NCBI RefSeq assembly: GCF_963678635.1
Contig: NC_087062.1
Location: 2,046,001 to 2,110,000 of the forward strand
Direction: 5' to 3'
Length of the DNA stretch: 64,000 nt
Source: Symsagittifera roscoffensis
Lineage: Eukaryota; Xenacoelomorpha; Acoela; Convolutidae
Part shown: one piece after another, positions 53,311 to 64,000 of the stretch
Position numbering within the stretch: position 1 is the first letter of the stretch
How the letters are laid out: every line of letters begins with the position of its first letter
The notes under the pieces: generated by a model
Told to the model about the DNA's origin: nothing
What the model saw: only the letters and a program-made list of their open reading frames with translations
Databases searched by the model: none
Program-made: the position numbers and the translations under genes

Positions 53311-55700
53311 GAGAAAATACGAGAAAGTTATTTGGTTCTGAACCAAGCAGAGTTGGATGCGTATCAGTCCCAAAGTCGCAACGACAAGCAATTTTTGTGA
53401 TAGGCAGGCTAAATCCACTTCAAGGCGGCTATATCGGGAATATCTATTACTCAGATGAACACTTTATTAAACATTGAGTTTATAAAGGTTGTGACAGCTG
53501 CAATTGAAAGCAATTGTGATCGATAAATAAAAAACCACTCGTGTGAGAAAAATGTCCCCTATATTAATTAGAGAAGCAAATATCACAAAGACTGCTGAAA
53601 CAACTTATCAGACTACAAAAAGTCAACTTTGAATCAATTTGTATCAAAACAATATCCTTACAACCTTATCGAACACACTAGTTTCAACGTACAATAATTT
53701 TATGGTACAAAATCAATCAACGCAGTATGATCAAAAACAACAACTCAAACCCTGAAATCTTGTTCTGACCGACTCATCAGCAAATACCTCAATAGTCCTA
53801 ATCGCTTCGAAAGTTGGCAATGGTTCTACTTGAATCCAAAAACAAATATCTCTTAGCATTCTCCAGTTGAAGGTCTTTGTTCTAAACTGGATTGAAATCA
53901 GTCGTTTGTGGTCAATGATAAAATTTATTTTCCTCTCAAGGCAAATTCATCCGATACTATCATCATATGAAAATGTTCTAACTTCCGGTATCGTATTGCT
54001 CAAAGCAAGCAAAATTTTGCTTGCAGAGAAAATTGTTGATATCCAATTCTTATTACCGTTTCCGTATATAGGTTACGATGAAAACCGAGATGAGACACCT
54101 CCATGAACATCTTTCGGAAGTATGGTGATCACCGTCATTCGCGTACCCACTAGACTTCTCCATTATGACTACAGATTCCTTCAACATCAAATAATTGATG
54201 GACCTAAAGGAGACAAAAATCCAATCCGTTAAGGACGATTCTAAATCAGAGTCAAAACCTCAAGATTCCTTAACAAAAATCCAACTGAGTCCGAACACAC
54301 ACGCAATGCAGCTCCGATAGTAGCCACAGCGCCCATCGTAGTTATTGGATTTTTTGGCTCTGGCATGCTAATAGGAAAATCAAGCAGTAGTTGAATAATG
54401 GGGATAGTTGGATCTTGCCAAGACCGAGCACGAGCGAAGGCAAACATTGAGTCGTTGGGGGAATACTCAATGGCCTTAACTGACTATGTTTCAGGAATAG
54501 AGGCATCAGCGAATGCGATTTTTTTTTGAAACTTCCAACGATTTATCCAACGGAAATCAAATCTATTCTTCAGCAAACCATTGACAACTAGCACACAAAT
54601 AGAAAAGTCATCACATCACAATTTGATGCAAAACGAGGAAATTTCCATGTTCTAAGAGATTGCACCCAAACTCTGTTTTCCAACAAACAGCTAAATTGAA
54701 ATAATGAAGCGGCAGCATCGGTTCTTACTGTAATTTATGTAGTTATTACAAGCTACAAAGCTGCTCTCTATGCTTTGAAGACGAACATACTCGATTCCAT
54801 ACCAACACTTTTGGATCAACGACTACCAATGACTCTTGTACCACGAGAATCTCTGCTTGCAGATATTGACGATGTCTACAGTAGCCAAAAAAATGAGAAC
54901 CATCATCTCACCTCGGCAAGTCCGCCAAGTGTTGTACAAGCTTACTACGATGCGATATTGCTGCATGATTTTACAAATATTGACGAACAATTGCTCATGA
55001 GCATGTCAATACCATACGCATCTAACCAAACAGCATTTCAGATAAATAGAGCACAGGTCATACCGATGCAACAATCAGATTCAACCGAAGCTCTACGATG
55101 GGTCACCGAAGGCCCGTATTTAGCAATTTTGGAAGATTCAATGAAGAATACTGTAATGACAGAAGAACGATACTCAGAATGTTTAGGAACATCGCCACAT
55201 TGAATCTGCCATCTGCCGATGAAAACACATATGGGACATTCTTCGTGCCTTGCTATGTTATTTTTCCATTCGGCAATAACAGCGTTGACAGTGTGCAAGG
55301 CAGAAAAAGTTCTTCCCCAACACCGGAGAAAGCAACAAATCTTGAATACGGTATTTGGCTAATAGCTTCAGCAAGCTCAGAACTTGCTCTCAGGTAGTAC
55401 AGCTGGAAGAAGCAAACACCATCAAAATACAGGAACATGCAGGCTGCAATATATGCTTAAATAACTGAGACTGTAGAACATAGCTAATAAGTAAGTATAA
55501 AACAAAATTCTCAATTCACAGGACAGGAAAATAGCACTCAGAACAGTTCTATCGGTAGCGGCTTCAAACAGGAAGGAATTCCAAACACAGGAATGAAAAA
55601 GACGAGAAAGTTTATTGGTTCTGAACCAAGCAGAATTGGATGCGTTTCAGACACAAAGAGAGTGATTAAGAAGAAACTCAATTTGTTCTTTCCTTGAAAC
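53100..55700 (+). pseudogene. Degenerate env-like region, copy 2
   Basis: Readable pieces: tail SASSEL (53100 region), GSEPSRVGCVSVPKSQRQ (53330 region, also at 55610), ILLAEKIVDIQFLLPFPYIG (about 54010), a Gly-rich hydrophobic stretch APIVVIGFFGSGMLIG (54330), an open frame 54775-55203 with LLADIDDVYSSQKN and TEALRWVTEGPYLAILEDS, and a Cys-containing part to about 55300. The order of hydrophobic segments and a conserved Cys series suggests a membrane glycoprotein of env type from a retroelement; I hold this as tentative. The N- and C-terminal pieces occur twice (53.1-53.4 and 55.4-55.7), so the unit is partly tandem. Many stops. Confidence 0.35.
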
Positions 55701-56250
55701 AGAAAACAAAAAGCTCAAACTCAGTATCTCCCAAAACGGAGTTAAGGAGAATAACTGAAACCAGCTTCAAGCAGTTTTTTCATTCGCAAATCTTTCATAT
55801 ACATATGCTGACAATATGAATGATAAGGTGGCCGTCACAAGAATCCAATATCCTAACCTTGTTGTTTTCTTCCATTAAATTCCAGTCAGAACTGGGTAAA
55901 AAAAATTTCCATTTTCTAATTTAGACTCTCTTCTTAAATGTAGTCACCAGGAAAGAATCAACAGATGTGTTTATGTAATGTAGTGATTCATACCCACATT
56001 AAATAATTGCTTTTAACACTATAAATGAAGCAATAGGCTTTTATGTAGATTTAGGTCAATGCCACATAATATACATATCAAATTTTTCTAAATAGTTTTT
56101 GTCTCAAGTAAACACAAGAGAGCTCTAATTGAGAGAGCAGTGCGAAAATAGAGCAAGCCTTAATAACTGCAAACTCCGAAACGAGTAATTGAAACATTAA
56201 AACTTTTTTTATGAAGCTTTGTGCAGACTCTCAAGAAGGGGTAACCATCA
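55701..56250. other. No gene seen
   Basis: Unique AT-rich sequence with short stops-filled frames between the env-like region and the 1.4-kb tandem duplication. Confidence 0.4.
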
Positions 56251-59037
56251 CGAAAATTAACCCTGAGTTGAAGCTACTATGACATTCACCGAAACACGTT
56301 AAGTCAAGTTAAAAACAGTACATCTAAAAGCATATTCTTATTCTAATCGGTAATTGCCAGCAAGGGTATATTATAATAAAATTAGACACTGGTTCGTAGT
56401 TTTAGTCAGGCAGGACTTGAACTTTTTCATCCAAAAGTTTTAGAATTTTAAAATCAAGTTTTTTGATTATCCTGTCTATTTTTGTCGCCACAGCAAGAAA
56501 ATTTACGGCAGCAGCAAGAAATTTTGTTGCCACAGCAAGAAACATCAAAACATTGGTTTTTTTAATCTGCGTAGTCTTGTCACCATGGCAAGAATTTGGA
56601 TTCAAAGGTGATCAGTTAGCCATGTTTTCAAATTGAACTTCAATAGAAACAAACGTTGATGCTGTTGTTTGCGACCTTTTATAAATTTTGTGGTTTAACT
56701 ACTCCTGACTGTTTTTTTCTGTTCTATGGTCGTGATGTATCGCAAAAAGAGCGAGGCTCAGCTCCATCTTTGTGTTTAAGTTTTTTTATTCAATTTAGGT
56801 GCTTCTGATCTCTTTTGTTCATTACATTGTAGTGCTACAAGAAAAAAGAACTTGGTTAATTAGGGTACGAGGAAACACTGGAAACCTCAGTTTCACGTAA
56901 TGAAAGTATTAGGTCATTTAAAATGGGACCTTCAGTCATGCTAAAGTCAGTGCACATGTTGGATAGGGCCATACCAACGCTATATAAAAACATCGGCAAA
57001 ATTTAAGGAATAAATCGATTCGATTTGAAAGCATCCAGTGAAATGCCAATACAAATCTACCCTCCTCGATTATAGCACGAATGGAGTTGTCTATGTTGTA
57101 TAAATTTTTAAGTTTTTGCATCACCTGAGGCAGAGGATTGCACCCCTCAGAAGTGCAAAACTTATTTTGGTTCTCATAAGGCTTATTGTGACGGAGTATG
57201 ATCTTCTCAGTTTTTCGCTTAATTTCTCTGCTAATTGCTGGACAGGTTTTTGGATAGTTTTTTTAGAGTCTGGACAGGTAAAAACTAGTAGAACAACTTG
57301 CTATATGTCATGTTCAGTAGTGATTGTTTTGTTGTCAGAGCTTAAGACTTCTCACGTTTGAAGTTTTGGCTCTGTTTCAACCTTAAGGCAAATTTCGTCC
57401 AGGAGTGTTGCAAAATTATCACGAATTTCATTATGTCTTAGGTGCGTGTATCTACCTTTGGGGCAATGTAGAGAGTGGGTCAATGTAAACGGTTAACCTT
57501 ATGGGCAAGTATGTGGAACGTTTGGTGGTTCCCATCCATATCTCAGAGTTAAATCATTTTTAAATTCTGATTTGTTGAGGGTAGATTACTTAGCCAAAAC
57601 TACGCTCCTTTCTGTGATGCTAGATTTATTGTTAGCTTTTTAACCTAACGAAAATTAACCCTGAGTTGAAGCTACTATGACATTCACCGAAACACGTTAA
57701 GTCAAGTTAAAAACAGTACATCTAAAAGCATATTCTTATTCTAATCGGTAATTGCCAGCAAGGGTATATTATAATAAAATTAGACACTGGTTCGTAGTTT
57801 TAGTCAGGCAGGACTTGAACTTTTTCATCCAAAAGTTTTAGAATTTTAAAATCAAGTTTTTTGATTATCCTGTCTATTTTTGTCGCCACAGCAAGAAAAT
57901 TTACGGCAGCAGCAAGAAATTTTGTTGCCACAGCAAGAAACATCAAAACATTGGTTTTTTTAATCTGCGTAGTCTTGTCACCATGGCAAGAATTTGGATT
58001 CAAAGGTGATCAGTTAGCCATGTTTTCAAATTGAACTTCAATAGAAACAAACGTTGATGCTGTTGTTTGCGACCTTTTATAAATTTTGTGGTTTAACTGC
58101 TCCTGACTGTTTTTTTCTGTTCTATGGTCGTAATGTATCGCAAAAAGAGCGAGGCTCAGCTCCATCTTTGTGTTTAAGTTTTTTTATTCAATTTAGGTGC
58201 TTCTGATCTCTTTTGTTCATTACATTGTAGTGCTACAAGAAAAAAGAACTTGGTTAATTAGGATACGAGGAAAAACTGGAAACCTCAGTTTCACGTAATG
58301 AAAGTAGTAGGTCATTTAAAATGGGACCTTCAGTCATGCTAACGTCAGTGCACATATTGGATAGGGCCATACCAACGCTATATAAAAACATCGACAAAAT
58401 TTAAGGAATAAATCGATTCGATTTGAAAGCATCCAGTGAAATGCCAATACAAATCTACCCTCCTCGATTATAGCACGGATGGAGTTGTCTATGTTGTATA
58501 AATTTTTAAGTTTTTGCATCACCTGAGGCAGAGGATTGCACCCCTCAGAAGTGCAAAACTTATTTTGGTTCTCATAAGGCTTATTGTGACGGAGTATGAT
58601 CTTCTCAGTTTTTCGCTTAATTTCTCTGCTAATTGCTGGACAGGTTTTTGGATAGTTTTTTTAGAGTCTGGACAGGTAAAAACTAGTAGAACAACTTGCT
58701 ATATGTCATGTTCAGTAGTGATTGTTTTGTTGTCAGAGCTTAAGACTTCTCACGTTTGAAGTTTTGGCTCTGTTTCAACCTTAAGGCAAATTTCGTCCAG
58801 GAGTGTTGCAAAATTATCACGAATTTCATTATGTCTTAGGTGCGTGTATCTACCTTTGGGGCAATGTAGAGAGTGGGTCAATGTAAACGGTTAACCTTAT
58901 GGGCAAGTATGTGGAACGTTTGGTGGTTCCCATCCATATCTCAGAGTTAAATCATTTTTAAATTCTGATTTGTTGAGGGTAGATTACTTAGCCAGTTCTA
59001 CGCTCCTTTCTGTGATGCTAGATTTATTGTTAGCTTT
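56251..59037. repeat. 1398-bp tandem duplication
   Basis: Unit 1 is 56251-57648 and unit 2 starts at 57649 (cgaaaattaaccctgagttg in both). Differences are only scattered single bases (for example 56746 versus 58130 region). The unit holds the 3' end and downstream flank of the minus-strand RT element. A short ccacagcaagaaa triplication (about 56488-56545) lies inside each unit. Confidence 0.95.
57121..57640 (-). pseudogene. RT-element C-terminal zinc-binding part, duplicated unit 1
   Basis: Minus strand. Reads LTLRYGWEPPNVPHTCP, then TLTHSLHCPKGRYTHLRHNE (Cys/His zinc-binding pattern), later KLRRSYSVTISLMRTKISFA and ends ALLRGAILCLR with TGA at 57123-57121. In-frame stops interrupt it. It is the copied 3' end of the element at 58519-61250. 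Confidence 0.6.
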
Positions 59038-61250
59038 TTTCATGAGCAATTTTCTATAATTTTTGCCTTTTTTGAGAGTGTTATAATCTGTCTCTCTGTT
59101 TTGTTGTTTCTATTTATCAGAGTTTGCTCTGTTTCAGCTGCTTCTGGATCACTGTTTTCTAATGGGTCACAAATGGATCTTGATAATTCATAAATGCTGG
59201 AAAGTCGATGTTAATGAGGAGATCTAATCCTCCCATTATTAATGGTAGTGCAGAAAGGATGCGATTTTTATCGGTTTTATTGTCTTTACCAGTAATACTA
59301 GGAAGTAGCTGCTGTCTTATGTTTGTCTCAATTTCATCCATTTTCTTTAATGCTTCCGGACTTGCTCTGGTTAGAACATTTACTTGATTTTGAACTTCCA
59401 CTGTGTACCAGAAGTACACTTTTTGCAATAACGTTTTAGCTGTTTTGAAAAGCTTTTTATGAGGGTAGTTGTCTTTTCAGTTTCGCTTTCCATATATCTA
59501 TCGCATGATGATGGTGTTCCTAAAATCAATAACTCTAAAACCATCTACGATTGTAAAATTTGTGCCTTCGAACATCTTTATGGCGCTTTCACGGCGGTTT
59601 TCCTTTTTTTATGAGTTGACACTAGGAAGATTTCGAATTATAGCCAAAAACTTTCTCTTTTTGTGCTTATCAAAGCTGTCCAGTGCTGCACGGAGATTCT
59701 TAACGTCACCTGCAGCGCTTCCGTACTCTGGGTACAATTTTTTGGTGACATTTAGTTTTTGCGGAAGCTCGATCAGTGGGTTTATCCCTAATCCGTATAT
59801 AGCCATTGCAAGGGGAGCACCTTGCGTTGTGCCTTCGGTAGATATCAAAAACGTTTTGTTGACATATAAAGGTAATGAAAGTTTTTATGAGTTGACCACC
59901 ACATGTTGTAGTGCCGGACAAAGGACTTCTCTTTTCTTAGAGTAAGTACTCTACTGAGCGAGTTGAAGGCATTTTCTGCATCAATAGGTAGTATGGCGTC
60001 CATTTCCGGTTTCTCCGACTCGTTGCTCAAGCTGTGGATAACATATTCGACTCCACACTTCTGGCCTGAGCAGAGTTGCGAATTCTAATCTTTTTAACGT
60101 CTGATTTAAAAATTGGGTGATTTTTTTGCCATTTTCTTCGTCTCAGAACCTTGCCTATAGCAATAGGGCTTACGCCTGAATTTTTATCCAAATGTATCAG
60201 ACGATACGAATTGAATACGCCGTTAGGTTTTGATGGGGGAGGAATTTACTTTCTTTTGTATAGGATAGCTTTGCAATTGCTTTGCAAAGCTCAATGGATG
60301 TGATTTCTAGTTGAAGTGAGGTGAGATTCTTCTAAACTTCTTCGCATCTAGAACTAAGGGACCGTGGCTTCCGTGAATTTTCAGAGTTGATTTTCGATGT
60401 GTCTCGGTGTTTATTTATTCGAACATAGAGAGTTGATATGCATTGTGATTTACTTACTTCAGTTAATAGTTAGTGCTCGCTGCTTTGGGGGTCTTTTAAT
60501 TTCAGGATGCTAAGGACTCTTATTCCTTCAATGACATCGTTTAAGGGAAATAATCCTTTTGTTTTTTTTTTCTGGAAGGCAGCCAATGGTGACGGACAAT
60601 TTGTCTGTACTCATTAGTTTTTCGAAAAATTTAAATACCACTTCTTCGAATGTGGGTTGTTTTGGAGAGCTTTCACTTCAGTGAAACGTTCGTCTAGTAG
60701 GTCTTGCTTTCATAAATACTTTCAGCGGCTCAGAGTTTTGGAATTGATTTGTTTCTGATTTAGTTTTAGAGAGCGGCAGAAGAGGGAGAATCTTTACTGT
60801 TTTCATTGCTACCTTAGAGTTTGGTGTTTTGTCTACACTAATGAGAGTTGGGAGTTCAGTACACTTCTACAATAATGTGAGATGGGAGTTCGGTAATTCT
60901 ATGAATTGGAAACTTGGCTTGTTCTTGCTCAGAATGTTGAAGCGCGGTTTCCAGTTAGCGAAATTTTTTATTTGTCGTTTATTTTTATTTCAAATTCTTG
61001 GTTGATAAGTTTCATGGCTCAGAGAGTATGTGGTGATTGCTGGGGGCGAAGGATTAGATTGTGTTGCGTTGGGTAGTACATTTGTTTCGGGTGTAGCCGG
61101 GGATGTGTTTGCTTGAACTAAGATGGGGGCTGTGCTTGGTGGTTTGTTGGTGGAGTTGGATCCTTTTGCAAAGTTCTTGGGGGTGCATTGTAAGCAGGAG
61201 AACCCATAGTAATAAAAATTTGCTGCTCTGTAGCCCGCTACATGAGATAT
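58519..61250 (-). pseudogene. Reverse-transcriptase retroelement (probably non-LTR-like), degenerate
   Basis: Minus strand, read from the right. A Pro/Thr-rich N-terminal part (61100-61250), YRLIHLDKNSG (about 60190), RT motif A-like AILPIDAENAFNSLSR (in 59845-60030), motif B-like EGTTQGAPLAMAIYGLG (in 59609-59848), then YPEYGSAAGDVKNLRAALD where a YADD-type motif would be expected, EIETNIRQQLLPSITG and LPLIMGGLDL (in 59159-59428), and the C-terminal zinc-binding region to 58519. Loss of the YADD motif and many frameshifts make it inactive. The clade is not assignable by eye. Confidence 0.65.
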
Positions 61251-61329
61251 GGATGTATGCTTTGCAAATTACACACCAATTGCCTCTTTTTTCAAGGTGG
61301 CGTTTGCAATTATGTCAATTATTTTGATC

Positions 61330-62900
61330 AGCCATAAAATGACAGCGGTTAGGCCAAATTTATGGTGAAAACATAAAAATTGGCTGAGCAAGCAATAAAC
61401 TGAAAATTTTATTACCATAGAAAGAAAACTGAGTTTTTTACAAAACCTATTGGCACTAAAATTAATTTTTATTTTGGAGGAAAAAAATTCGAATTCTTGA
61501 ATGAAAAAATGTAATTTTAAGGCGAATTGAAGAATTACGGCAAAATGGCAAAATGAAGAGCACCATTTTTTCCATTCTTCAAGTAACCATTTGCAGAGAG
61601 GATGGTTTTGGGGATCTTAAGCCCTTTTGAGTTAAAGTTATGAATTATCAAACTTTTTTAAAATCTCCAATCATTTGCAAAGTCTGTACCGTAGACGATT
61701 TATCATTAAGTCCGGCTACTTTGCAGGATCGGCTAGTTTTGCACCTCTGTACGGTTGAACCGTGGCTCTGACATCTCTGGGGCTGCACTACTTGATACTT
61801 GAGGTTCATATTACCAGTTTTCTGCTCAACTTGGGCAGCCACTTCGGCCTGTACTTCGGTACGGACAATCCCCAACAGGATACAAAAATTGCAAAACAAG
61901 AGAAAAAATGGATTGCCAATTGGTTTAAGAAAAAAAAACGGATTTTAAAAACAAATAACAAAAAAGAAATGAAAGCAATTACAACCTGGTTTTTTAATGG
62001 GGGAGTATCGCGGCTTGACTAGCTTGTCTCTGAAATCCCAGGCCCTTTTCTTACAAGCTTGAAAACATCGTCATTTCAATTGAAATGTAATCAAAGGCAG
62101 TTATTTTGAGCGTGTTTTTGCCGATAAGTAAACACTTTGCTCATATTAATTAAGAGTGATTGTTTGATTTTTGAAAAATCTCAATTTCTGGAAAGATTTT
62201 GTTTTTCTCATGTGAAATTTTTCAAAAACTGTGATTCATTTTTTATCCAATCAAGCGATTATTCAAGCGAGCTTCCAATTTTTGTGTTATAATACGAGTG
62301 TTTTAGCAATTGAAATTGCGCTTTTTTTTCGCTTTTCCTGCATAGCATTAGCATTGACCTTTAGTAGCACGTGTTTACCCGCTTTATTAGTGGTCAGCGC
62401 TTAGCTAAACTCAAGAGTTGGGGTGCGTTTTCGGTGGCTGGCGAAATTTCAAATTTTTTAAAGCTTAGTTTTGCATTTTCTTTTTTCCATTTTGTCGTTT
62501 CTGTTTACGAAATGCAGAAGCTGAGCCGATGTTTAAAAGAATGCAGCAACCGAGCAGTCTCTCAACGAGATGAGCAATCTCTATCAAATGTGGGGAAACC
62601 AATACTTTTAGAGTGAAAAAGTATCACTAACACCCATGCTTTCAAAACTCACTTTTTGTGTTCTCAATTGAAAAAAACGCTGTTTCGTGCAATTAACTTG
62701 ATGCTGAGAACAGTTTTTGGTATTAACAAACAAAATTCACACATAGCCATTGTAACTTGCTTTGCTTTGCTTGAGTGCGCCATTCTTCCAGAAAGCAGTC
62801 GAATTTGATGCAGAAAAAAACTCGAATTTTATCTTATTGGAAGTTGACCGTACGATTAGCCAATTTTGGTAATTACGATCCTAATTTGATTTTTGACATT
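61330..62900. other. Unique AT-rich stretch, no convincing gene
   Basis: Opposed open frames at 61648-61899 (minus) and 61762-62022 (plus) and one at 62371-62616 (plus) have no recognisable motif. A stretch rich in AAAAA around 61930-61970 follows. I see no repeat shared with the rest of the window. Confidence 0.35.
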
Positions 62901-62904
62901 TGAT

Positions 62905-64000
62905 TTTTGCAGAAACTCGATCAGTGGTTTATCCCTATTTCATATATATCCATTGCAAGGGGATCACAGGTGAGGGATGTTGTTATGAGTTGACCAGCAC
63001 ATGTTGTAGTTCCAGATGTATCCGACGACACAAGTTGCACGCCGTTAGGTTTTCACGGGGAGATCTTTACTTTCGATTAAAAAAGATAGCTCTGCAACTG
63101 TTTTGCAAAGTACGGCCTGATTGAAATGAGTTAATATCCTTTTTAATCGCACGCATCTAGACCTGGGGGACCGTGGCTTCGGTGAAATTTCAGAGTTGGT
63201 TTTCGATGTGTGTCGGTGTTTATTTATTCGAATATAGAGAGGTGATATGCATTGTGTCTTCACTTACTTCAGTTATATAGTTGGTGCTTGCTGCTTTGGG
63301 GTCTTTTTCTTTAAGGATTCTAAGAACTCTTTTTCCTTCAATGACTTCGTTTAGTGGAGGTAATTCCTTTGTTTTTTTTCTGAAAGGCAGTCAATGACAG
63401 ATCTTTTGCCTGTATTCATAAGTTTTTCGGAATGTTTAAATCCCTCTTTTACTTCGCACTTCCTCTGTTGTGGATTATTTTGGAGAGCTTTCGCTTCAGT
63501 GAACAGCTCGTCCAGTAGGTCTTGCTTGCATAAAAATGTGCGGCGGTTCAGAGTTCTGGAAATCGTTTGTTTCTGAGTTTGTTTTGGGGAGCAGCAGATG
63601 TGGGAGAATCTTTGCTGCTTCCATTGCGACCTTAGAAATTGGTTTTTCTTCTACTAATAAGGAAAATTGGTGGTCCAGTATTTCATTGAATCGGAAACTG
63701 GACTTGTTCTTGCTGCGAACTATGGAGCTCGGTTTCCAGTTAGCTCGGTTTAAAAAAAAAATTTTATTTTATTTTTAACTCAAGTTCTTGGTTGACAAGT
63801 TTACTGGCGTGATGGATTAGATTGTGTTGGTCAGTGCCTGGATTAGATTGTGTTGCGTTGGGCAGTAGCTTTTTTCGGTTGAATGGTGATGTGTCTCCTT
63901 GAATTGCTAAGAAGGCTGTGCTTGAGGGTGTGTTAGTGGCGCTGGACCATTTTGCGGTGCAAGTTCTCGCCGGTGCATTGTATACAGGAGAAGGCGTCGT
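62905..64000 (-). pseudogene. Second diverged copy of the RT element, cut by window edge
   Basis: Homologous to about 59755-61250 (shared wording gttttcgatgtgt, tgagttgaccagcacatgtt, gcgttgggcagtag), with a deletion corresponding to about 59925-60215 and many substitutions. Only the N-terminal half is in the window; no open frame longer than 80 codons remains. Confidence 0.6.

Noticed and set aside
56402-58003. Repeated minus ORF with FLAVATKFLAAAVNFLAVATK
   Set aside because: Arises from a short ccacagcaagaaa triplication downstream of the RT gene stop; not a credible protein.
61648-62022. Opposed ORFs suggesting a host exon
   Set aside because: No motif, no splice-site pair, and low-complexity Lys-rich sequence; too weak to call.
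1-64000. tRNA or rRNA genes
   Set aside because: No cloverleaf-like A/B box sets or rRNA core sequences were noticed; a dedicated scan was not possible.

Overview
The window looks like a densely packed transposon graveyard from an invertebrate animal. Supporting signs are Polinton/Maverick genes (typical of metazoans and some protists), Ty3/gypsy polyprotein domains, GT-AG introns of about 65 bp, CCAAT and TATA-type promoter signals and short TTAGGG tracts. I see no bacterial operon structure, rRNA, tRNA or CRISPR array, and no clear single-copy host gene. The species cannot be named from the sequence. Nearly every recognisable gene carries stops, frameshifts or lost catalytic residues.

Layout. 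(1) 1-5981: 3' two-thirds of a GC-richer Ty3/gypsy-like element on the + strand: protease, reverse transcriptase, RNase H, acidic linker, integrase, then an unusual C-terminal macro-domain-like module resembling the OARD1/TARG1/Poa1 type. A G-tract (polypurine-tract-like), a possible LTR and a possible primer-binding site follow. (2) 6245-14989: a second GC-rich + strand block. It starts with a gag-like coiled-coil protein, continues into an SGNH/GDSL-hydrolase domain with all catalytic residues present, then about 6.5 kb of broken reading frames I cannot assign. Composition drops sharply to AT-rich at about 15.1 kb. (3) 15.5-17.5 kb: an unassigned ORF and a decayed env-like copy. (4) 17.7-32.1 kb: a minus-strand Polinton-type family B DNA polymerase pseudogene, whose 5' part, divergent promoter region and a small plus-strand gene were amplified as a tandem array (unit starts 19640, 23760, 27857; about 4.1 kb each). 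TTAGGG tracts lie at the same internal seam of each unit. An older, more divergent copy of the promoter and small gene follows. (5) 32.3-33.2 kb: a minisatellite of about 32 bp. (6) 33.6-53.3 kb: Polinton late-gene region in three related copies, A (34.1-38.75), B (38.76-46.4) and C (48.2-51.6). Between them they carry possible PC4-like proteins, an exonuclease-like protein, a one-pass membrane protein, packaging ATPase, integrase, penton/minor capsid protein, a small basic protein, double-jelly-roll major capsid protein (B only) and an adenain-like protease with a small intron. (7) 53.1-55.7 kb: env-like sequences. (8) 56.2-64.0 kb: minus-strand reverse-transcriptase element with a near-perfect 1398-bp tandem duplication of its 3' end, then a second diverged copy running off the window.

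How the parts relate: the Polinton polymerase block (minus) and late block (plus) are the two functional halves expected of one element, replication and integration versus packaging and capsid. Here they are separated by a minisatellite and were separately amplified from already defective progenitors. The most unusual protein content is in the GC-rich first 15 kb.
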